27,113 bases of DNA, from the IMG/VR virus record IMGVR_UViG_3300017952_000081, positions 1-27,113 of that record; one strand, given 5' to 3'. A program made the translations under genes and the position numbers. This stretch comes from a virus. Numbering within the stretch: the stretch's first letter is position 1; every line of letters begins with the position of its first letter. The notes under the pieces were generated by a model. That model was not told the DNA's origin. It was given only the letters and a program-made list of their open reading frames with translations, and did not search any database. This document shows positions 1 through 9,800 of the stretch, piece after piece.

Positions 1-177
1 ACTTGCACTACCGTTTGCATTATAACCGGTGGTATTTCCTGTACCGCTACTCCATGTTAACCAACTAGGTAGTATGTTTGATCTGTTGTGTTTCCACGGA
101 TTGCCGTCAACACTACTAGCATCAAACAAATGAGTCAATCCGTTTATTATTGTTTTTGCTCCATTGTGTGCGCCCAT
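1..177 (-). CDS. Partial candidate adhesin/fibre protein (N-terminus only)
   Basis: The first 59 codons of a gene that runs off the left edge of the window. It begins at ATG 177 (MGAHNGAKTIINGLTH), preceded by a GAGGGA ribosome binding site 7 bases upstream, and starts 19 bases after the stop of the 213-aa gene. The text 'GLTHLFDASSVDGNPW' followed by 'LTWSSGTGN' resembles the N-terminal strand of concanavalin/LamG-like phage lectins ('GLxxxLDAxNxxSYPGSGTTW'). This likeness is from memory and covers a short stretch. Its place at the end of the fibre block suggests a tail-fibre tip or accessory adhesin. Without the rest of the protein the fold cannot be confirmed. Confidence 0.6.
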   Translation of the reverse strand, partial: MGAHNGAKTIINGLTHLFDASSVDGNPWKHNRSNILPSWLTWSSGTGNTTGYNANGSAS

Positions 178-196
178 TACATATCCCTCACTTTAT

Positions 197-838
197 TCAT
201 GATACATACACTCCACAATATTGATTATTTTTAGCATATCCGTAAAATTTTTCAATAGTATCGTCTTCATCAGAATCAAATGTTGCTAAATGATTGTTGT
301 ACATGTTAAGATCAGTATCATCTGATATTTGATAAACATTTTCAAAAGCGTACATATCGCTAAAATCAGTAAACGTCCATTTAGCGTGTTTGTTATGGGT
401 TTCAGTTGAACTTAATCTTGTATCATTTTTACTACTCACATACTGATATACTGTAACTTTATCTAAATACTCACGTTGTCCGAGATATTTCCAAAAGTTT
501 AATCCTACCCAGACATTGTAATCTTTTAAATTACCAAGTGTATTAAAATTTGTTACTGCTGTATTTTTTTCACCTGATTTAATGTTTACTTTTTCGATTG
601 CGTCATTCCAGCGTAATAATTCCATACCATTTGTATTATTTTTGTTTGCTAGTACAAGTGCCCAGTTTCTGTTAGATTCGAAGTCACATTCAATCCATGT
701 GTGACAAAAACCAACGGGTGTTCTAATACTGTACCACCCGCTGGTTGTTATGTCTTCAATGTCAACATGACCCGGAGGATTCGGTCTTCCTATTACAGAA
801 TATCCTGCACAAAACTGTCTACCGTATGTGGTTGCCAT
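197..838 (-). CDS. Candidate fibre-tip adhesin with fibrinogen-like segment (213 aa)
   Basis: A complete 213-aa protein starting at ATG 838 with a GAGGAG ribosome binding site that overlaps the last codons and stop of the giant fibre gene, so the two are probably translationally coupled. Residues 34-67 read GWYSIRTP...C45...WIEC51DF...NWALVLANK. This follows the start of fibrinogen-related domains (GxYxI ... CD ... WxLV), which bind sugars or acetyl groups in animals and occur in some phage fibres. The remainder is rich in Trp, Tyr and Asn, as lectins often are. It has four cysteines (10, 45, 51 and one near the C-terminus) and no signal peptide or membrane segment. Directly downstream of a giant tail fibre, a receptor-binding role is the best inference. 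The fold assignment is moderate to weak; another beta-sandwich lectin is possible. Confidence 0.72.
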   Translation of the reverse strand: MATTYGRQFCAGYSVIGRPNPPGHVDIEDITTSGWYSIRTPVGFCHTWIECDFESNRNWALVLANKNNTNGMELLRWNDAIEKVNIKSGEKNTAVTNFNTLGNLKDYNVWVGLNFWKYLGQREYLDKVTVYQYVSSKNDTRLSSTETHNKHAKWTFTDFSDMYAFENVYQISDDTDLNMYNNHLATFDSDEDDTIEKFYGYAKNNQYCGVYVS

Positions 839-844
839 TGGCTA

Positions 845-3800
845 TTACTCCTCATACTCCGTATCCCATCTGTCAACATCTTTACGCTCACCGTACACAG
901 TGTAGAAGCAGTTGATTGGTGCATCGCTGCCAACAATAACAGTGTTGTCAACAATATCTTCAACCCAAATATCTTGTTTACCACCTATTGCTGTCAAGTT
1001 AACAGTAATAGTATCTTCATGTACAAGACCAGTCCAATAATCAGGTAACTCAATTACATTTGTATCTTTCAGTCTGCCACGTACATATACACCATCTTCT
1101 GGACCTTCGAGTGTACCGTGACGTAACTTCATGCCATCTTTGGTTGGGTGATCGATTACAAAGCTCTTGCTTACAGCAGCAAAAGTACCGTTAACTTCTA
1201 ACATATAGTTAGTACCTGGGCTAGTAGTATCACCTTCTCCAAAGCCAATTCTAGCTGCTTTTGCAACAGTTAGCTCACCATCTGTGGTAAGTGCCATAGC
1301 ACCTTGAGAATCAGCGTGAGACGAATCACCCCACCAGAAGCCTCTATCATTGGTATTACTCATTTGGAAACTCATAGCATAATCGTTTAGACCGCCATAT
1401 GTGTATCCTGATTTCATACCAATTGTGTATGTGCCGCTGCTCCAAACACGGATCTTATCACGTGTCTGTGAACCGTTACCGTCTATCAAACCAATGTTAT
1501 AACGTGTGCTTGCACTAAACAGATCTGGGAATGTACCAGCGTTTAGGTTACTTGCATTTCGGTAGAATGCACTGCTTTCTCCATCTAGCAAGTCTGCATC
1601 TAGTCCGCTACCAGAACCGTCGTTACCGCTGGTCCAAACAGTGTATTCTGTGCCATCTGCATTGTGCTTCAAGCCATTTACACCACCTAACAAGTCAATG
1701 TAGTCGTCGTGTACATCGTTGTAGATACGCACTCTGTTACCACTGTCAACAAACTGCATGTAAGCTCTACGTGTGCCTGCTTGATACCAACTGATATATG
1801 GATTACCTGTTGCACTAGTATCTGCTAAACGAATCATTTCGTCGCCTGCATGACTCATTGTTAGTAGGCCGGTCATTGTATCAGCTTGATCACTGCGTAC
1901 AAATTGAGTGCTGTTTATACCATCTAGTAAATCTGCATCAACATTTGTAAGTCCACTACCATTACCAGTAAATGTACTTGTACCAATGTTGATGTTACCA
2001 AATGTTGTAGTAATTTCACCTGCATCTAGTACACCAGTACCTGTTAAGTTACCATATGTTCCGTCAATACGTGCGTTAGGCACTGTACCACTACTCAAGT
2101 TACTTGCATTAAGTTGTGTAAGTGCGCTTCCTGTACCGTTAAAGCTACCGCCGTAAATAGCACCCTGTACACCAAGTCCACCATTTATTCTAACTGCACC
2201 AGTAGTTGTACTTGATGCTGCACTTGTATTGGTAAATGTTTTAACACCTGCCATACTTTGGTTACCACCAAGTCTACCACCTGCTACTGTACCACTGCTC
2301 AAGTTGCTTGCATTTAGACTGCTTAGTCCACTACCATTACCAGTAAATGTGCTTGTACCAATGTTAATGCTACCAAAGCCGTCAGTTATGCTACCGCTAT
2401 TTAATGCACCGGTTCCTGTGATACTTGCTTGGTGTTGTGTAATACTCGAAGCAGCAATAGCAGCATCTGGAATAACACTGTTGTTGACTGATGTTATACT
2501 AGAAGCATTTACATTTGTTAATCCTGCACCGCTACCAGTAAAGATACTTGTACCAATATTGATGTTTCCAAATCCAGTGTTAATACTACCACTGTTTAGT
2601 ACACCAGTACCAGTGATATCACCTTGGTGTTGTGTTACGTTACCACTGCTAATACGTGCATTTGCAAATGTACCACTTGTAATTTGGCTTGCAGCAATGT
2701 CACCCCAGAAGTTGTCAGCAACAACATCTTTAGCAACACGTATACCACCTGTTAGTTTTACACTTGCTGGGTCATCAGCAAATGTTTCAGTTCTATCAGC
2801 ATTTGTAGCATCAGTAAATGTTACAAAACTGTTAGCTGCTAGTGTTGTAAATGCACCTGTGCTTGGAGTGACGTTACCAATCGGTGTGTTGTTGATTGCC
2901 GGTACTGTAAACGTTCCATCAACATTTAGGTTGCCGTCAACGTCAACATTGTGTCTAAATCTAGTTGTACCAGTTGTTTCGCCAACAACAATACTGGTTG
3001 CTGCTTGACCAAATGCAATAGTAGTTGCATTGTCTTTTATTAGGTTAAATGTACCAGTTTCGTCAGTGTCAATTGTTGTACCATTAACATTTAGATTACC
3101 GTTAAGTGTGGTTGTAGCATTCCTGATTGTTGCTGTGCCTGTTGCAGCACCGATAGTTATGCCAGTACCAGCGCCGGCAATATTGACAGTTGTGGCTGTA
3201 GTATTTACTAGGTTAAATGTACTACTATTTGTAGTAATATCGCCGCCATCTACATTAACATCACCATCTACATCCAAGTTATTGTTGATACTTGTTGTAC
3301 CTGTTGCAGCACCAATATCAATTGCTGTTGCAGCACCACCAAAGTTAATTGTTGTTGCTGTGGTATCAAACAGTGCCATTGTTGCACTTGCAGCATTAAG
3401 TCCTGTTGTAATAGTCGGGCTTGTACCAAATACTAGAGCACCACTACCAGTTTCGTCGCTTATCACTCCTGCAAGTTGCGCACTTGTAGTAGCAGCAAAT
3501 TGACTTAGATTTCCTCTATTAGCAAGTGTACCACTTGTTGGAAGTGTTAATGCTGTATTACCTGTAGTTGTAAGTGAAAGTGTGTGTGCTCCACTGTGTG
3601 TGAAGTTACCGCCTAGTGTAATAGTTTTTGTACCGTTGTTTACACCTGTACCACCGTAAGTTGGGCTAATAATAGTACCTTGCCATACACCTGTGCCAAT
3701 TGTACCAACACCTGTTAAACTTGAGTTAACAACTGCACCACCGAGTGTTGTAGAACTTAAAACACTTGCTCCGTTGATACGATACGCTTTACCACTTGCA

Positions 3801-6800
3801 AGTTCAAAGTTTTCACTACTTGTCCAACTATCGGTTGCATTGACCCAATTTATAGTTTTATCTGTAGCACCTTTTAGTGTAATACCGCCTCCGTCTGCTG
3901 TTGCATCGCTTGGTGTTGTTACATTACCAAGCTCAATATTTTTGTCTTCAACTGCTAATGTTGCTGTATCAATTGTAGTTGTAGTACCGTTTACTGTTAA
4001 ATCACCTGTAACAACCAAGTTACCTGCAATATCAGTGTTACCTGTTGTAAATGCAACATTAAATTTGTTAAGACCGTCGCCAAACGCTAGATCACCTGTT
4101 GCACCAATTTGCATACGCTGAGTGCCTGCTGTGTAGAAATCTAATTGATCGTTATCAGTTCCTGCACTGGATTCAGCTTCGATTTTAGTATCTTGGTCAA
4201 CGTCTTTAACACCGCCTAAGCTACCCCAGTTTGCTCCGTCATAGCCTTCAAATGTACTATCAGTTGTGTTATAACGTATTTGACCTTGTGCTTCACCTGT
4301 TGCTACACCAGCTTCACCCGGACGTTGGGCTGATGTTCCAACTGGTACTTTTAATCCTGCTGTGCCTGTTAAGTTTACATAACCTGGAATAATTACATCA
4401 CCGTCGGTGTTGATTGTCATTCTTGTTGTATATGTTTGCTCAATATCGCCTGCCGTACCAGTATCACCTGTTTGAATAATTACACTGCCGCCTGTTGCAC
4501 TACCGGTACTTAAACCGCCTGCAAGTGTTAAATCGCCGCCTGCGATATTATTACCAATACCGCTTTCGCCTTTGATTACAGCATCAACTGGAGATGCACT
4601 TGCTTCTGCGCTACCCAGTATAACATTTCTGTTTCTCAACAATAGTGTATTATCTCTAACAATTGTACCGTTTTGTGTTATAGCTGGATCTGCACTAACG
4701 TTTGCATCAACTCTTACTGTAAATGATGTTGCAGTTTCACTTGCACCTAGAACTGGCCACGTACCATCAACATTTGTAATGCCGCTGCCGTTTATAGTTA
4801 CAGTGTCGCCTGCACGGATACCTAATGTTAAAGGAGTAGTTGTGAAAGTAATATTTGTACTTGTAAGTATACTACCAGTTAAATCATTGCTTATGAACAC
4901 TTCGCCTGCATCGGTAACACCTGTAACAGTTGTATTAGCTGGAATGTTTCCGCTACCTGTTACTAGCATACCAAACAAAATGTTTGATGTATCAGCAAAT
5001 AGAATTACATTTTCGCCATTTGCACTTGCCGCATTTGTTTGTCTTGCTATACTGTTTAGATTGACAGTAACATCCTGGCTAGTTGCTGCTTCATAACTAA
5101 TAACATTTGCACTAATATCTCTACCAGTGCTCGAAGCACCTATTTTAACATTTTCAGCGGCGCCGCCTATTTCAAGAGAAGTAACATTTGTATTGTACAC
5201 TTGTCCAAGACCTGTGCTGCTAGATGTTAAGTTTGCACTTCCAACGTCCAAGCCTTCTGCAAGATCAAGTGCTGTACCCCATTCTGGAGTTGTTCCATTA
5301 GATTTTAAGAAACTATTGTTTCTACCTATTTCTAATCTATTTAAACTACCTGCTGATTGTGCATAAAGTATATCGCCTACTGCGTATGTACTAATGTTAG
5401 TACCGCCTCTGTTTACCGGAACTAAACTGGTTAAGTTTGCTGGGTTGAGGAAATATGCACTATCTAAACTATCAAGTGTACCAGCATCAACGACACCGTC
5501 TTTAATAAACACTTCGCCTGATCCGTTTGTGTTAACATCAAATTGTTGTTGTATAAATCTTGCAACACCTAACGTTGAGAAAGTTCCAAGTGGATCATAA
5601 TCAACATTGCTAATACCAATGTTTACAGGATCTCCATAGAATTCTCCGCCTAAACTAGAACCTGTAAGTGTAATCGGGTTGTCAGTTGTGTTTGCTTTTT
5701 TCAAACTTTGTACAACAGTCTGATAGCTACTATCACCTCTTAAGAATGTATCAGTGTTGGCAACACCAGAACTTGCAAGTCTACTAGGACTAATCGTACC
5801 TGAAATAATATTTGTAGCATCGATATTAGTAACTGCTAGTGTGTTCCAGTTTGCTTTTATTCTACTAGAAGTGTTTATCACTGCTGATACTTGAACATTG
5901 TTTGGTATAATTTCTGCACTACCTACACCTGCTCCGTCAATATCTTTAGCATTTGTTACTAGTCCATTTATACTTGCTAGTGCATCAGATCTAAGTTCGT
6001 GTATTGTAAAACTATTATCAGTAACACTGCCTACAAAGAATCTACTACCAGTTGCTATAGGATCTCCGGCAACACTGAATAGCTCGTTAGCAGTAGATCC
6101 ATCACTTAATGTTTCAATTCTAATAGCATCGCCAGTTGTCAAACCATGTGCTAATACTGTTAAACTATTGTCAACTTGGTTTACCACTCTACGTGTAATA
6201 TTATGGTTGTTGTTTGCAGGAGTAGTTAAAAATTCTACTTGATTTAACAAACTAAAATCTTCATACAACTCTACAGTGCTATTGTCAATTCTTTTTGTAT
6301 AATAAACTTGACCGTTTATTAATCCACCTATAGCAACATTTCCTAATGTGTTATAAACAACAGGGTCTCCATTGCCAAACACGTGATTTGCTATGGTAAT
6401 TCTGTATGTAGTATAGTCAACAGCACCGCCACCACCAGTTGTACCTGCAAGGAAGTTTTTAGATTCTTCGTCATCTAAGTTAATAAATTTAGCATTTTGT
6501 ACTGCTGAATTATCTTCAACAAAGTCAATACTTGTTGCACTAGCGACAAATAATTCACCACCTAGAATATTTACATATGCACGTTTTTCTATAGAAGAAA
6601 CGTCAATTTCAAAGCCACTACCTGTTCCGCCTATTGAACTTGCAAGTGTCGATAATGTATCTCCAACAGCGTATCCAGTACCACCTGTTTTGATATCAAC
6701 GTCAGTAACTTGTCCTGCTGTGACAGTAATATCAGCTGTTGCTCCAGAACCAGAACCTGATACATTTGTTAGTGCAACATTTTCGTAAACTAACGTTCCG

Positions 6801-9800
6801 CCTGTAGGAGTATACAAACTACCGCCGGTAATGTTACCATTGTCTACGTTTGTTAAAACACCATAACGAACTTCGCTTACAGCACCTTGAGCATTACCAT
6901 CAGCACTTGTTACAATAGTTCTAGCAGTACCGCTATCTCCTGTGCTCGATACATCGCTACCTGTATTTGCAATTGTAAATGTAGTCGACGAAGGAACACT
7001 TAATATTTTACCATTAACTGTAAATGTTGTATCTCCTTCGACAACAACTTGAACATTATTATCTATTTGGAAATTATGAGCACCACTAGTAGTAATTGTA
7101 GCAACATTACTACTTCTTGCAATGTTAGTAATAGTTTGACTTGTAAATGTGTAATCGTCATCTGGATCAAGCACAAGGTATTGACTTGAAATACTTGAAC
7201 GTAAAAAGAAGTTGTCAATAATATCGGAACTACTTCCTTTTGAATCAACGGTTAAACCAGAGTCAACACCGTTGATATAAATTGTACCGGCACTTACTTC
7301 CCAAGGATCAGCAGTACTATCTGCTGTTTCATCCCAACGCTCTCCTTGCGAAGCAACTAGAATATTACCACTATTATCGTAACTACCTTTTGCATATGCA
7401 ATAGCTCCCTCAACTCCTGGTTGGGTAATCACATCGCCGTCGTTTGCTGTTATATTACCACTAAGTGTAAGTTCAACTTGCTGATAGTTTTCAGTAGCAA
7501 TGTCACCAGCTTTTAGATCAGCTGCTGGAATATTATCTACTTGTTCTAGTCTAGACAGATAACCATTTGTGTTTGTGTTTGTAAACTGACGTGTAGCAGG
7601 AATCAAGTCTGCATTCAACTGACCGTTTGTGTTCAACTGAACAATAGCACCCGGAACAGCCGCAGTAGACACAGTTTTGTCAACAAAGCCACCTAGCCTG
7701 TTACTAATAAAACTTCTTACTGCTAACTGTGTAGAAAGTCTAGCATCACTAGGACCGCCGATTTCATCGTCACCCAAGTTAACACTGGTTGAAATTTCTT
7801 CAATAGCAACATCTGACAAGCTCAGTCTCAATGCGTCAAGTTCGTCCACCTGCACTTTGTTTCTAAATGTAATGTTACCAGTTCTGTTGAACGCTGTAAT
7901 AAAGTCACCAACCTTAAAGTCACCAAGTTCGTTTGTACCTGATGAGTAGCAACGACCTGGTAATTCTTCAAACTGTTCATATTCTTCTCTTGTGTTACCA
8001 CCGTTTTGTGGAAGTGCATTATAGTCTGTACCAGAACCTGCATATTCCCAAGTGTGTGCAGATGAGTTAACAACCGATGGTCGGTGGAACCATACTGATT
8101 TTTCTGGTAAGTTACTTAGGTTTGTTAGACTACTTGTACCGTCTGTAGCAGTAACGGTAAATGTAGCAGTACCTAAATCTCTAACTGCACTAACTTCGTT
8201 TACACCAATACTTGTGTTAGGTGAACCAGCATGATCGCTGGTAATTGTACTAGTTGCATCAAATTGAATACGTAACGTGCTTGATCCAACTGTAACTTGT
8301 TCTACACTAACAATAAGTTTTCTTTCTATAGGTGTCCAACTGTGTACAATAGCAGCATTATTGTTTACTCCTGTTGTACCTGTAATCTGTCTACCTGGAA
8401 CAAATTCGTAACTTTCAGACCCTGATTCAAGTATTAACTGTTGATAAGTTGTATGACTGCTTAAAATTTCTTCTACAAAAAACTCTATAATATTTGATAA
8501 GAATTTATGCGTTCCGCTATTATTAAAGCCGGTAAACAATACAACATCGAATTCCAAACTATCATCAAATGCTAAAGTAAATTCATTCTCATCGATTAGT
8601 TTGATGTAGTATGTTTGTTCTGGATCTAAACCGCCAATTGGTGTGTTTCCGTCTGGATCGTATATAACTTTTTGTCCATTTGTGTATCCATGTCCTGTGA
8701 TTGTAAAGATACTTGTGCCAGCATTAACATCTGCACTTGCATCAAAAGTTTGCTCAGTTGGTGCTGGTTTATATGAGTTTGTTACATCACCTTCTGAACT
8801 AACCTCAGTGTATGACGGAATATCGCCAGGATCTCTAATTGCTTCTTTTACAATTTCAAATCTTGAATCTACAAAGTCTTCGATTGCTAGTGTAACACCT
8901 GTTAGTCCACTTATTGCTGTGTTTGCTAACTCACTTGCTTTTTCAACAGCAGCAATAGTTTGACGTTCTTGTCCACTAATTTGACTTCTAGTACTATCTG
9001 CTAAGTTGTTAGTATAGTAAGACAAGCCTGCGGCACGTGTGTATCTATTACCAGTATCCCAAGTATCTTGTGCAACAGCTTCAACAATTAGTCTTGTATC
9101 TCTACGACATTTTTCAATGTCGTATGTAAAGTTGTACCAGATAGCTGGTGCAATTTGTTCTTCTATGTATTCGTTTACATTTTGAGCAATATTAATTCTT
9201 GTTGTGTAATCAAGTAAGTTATAATTATCCTGTAAACTTTGTGTTGTCCAAGAAATATCTGGATAATCTTGTTCAAGTTCACTTATTGTTGCATCGCCAT
9301 CTGCATCAATATAATCTATAATTTCTTGCACTAGAGATTCTGCTTTTGTTGCAGCAGCTGAAGAACCAGCAGTGCCACTTGTGTCTTGCACTTCTGTTGT
9401 ACCACTTGAAGTTGTAACAGCAGTTTCTAGTATAACTTCGCCAATTACTGTTTTGAGTCTGCCATAAGCAGCAATAGTTTCTTCTTTTTTACCAGAACCA
9501 TATTGTGCTACTGTACCGACAAAGTACGCCAATGCAGCGTCATATGTTTGTAAGTTTCCGCCATATGTTAAGTCATAAATCAAGGCGTCGATAATCAATC
9601 CAATATCTTCTTGACATTTCGCAGAATTGTAAGCAAAATTAGTTGCAAATGGTGAAGTGCCTGCCGAAACTTGATCAGCTATCCAAGCAGTAACTTCATC
9701 TTGGACAAATGCTTTGTTTGCAATTAATTGTTGTACTGCATTTGCGTAACCTGCGTCACTAGCATTATTTGATCCGCCTGTTGGTGTTGGGAAACTGTAT

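Noticed and set aside
2229-3008. Long plus-strand open frames across the fibre genes (for example 2229-3008, 4572-5096 and 13557-14150)
   Set aside because: They are shadows of the giant fibre genes: no ribosome binding sites, Leu/Val/Pro/Ser-rich translations mirroring the antisense codons, and complete overlap with well-supported proteins.
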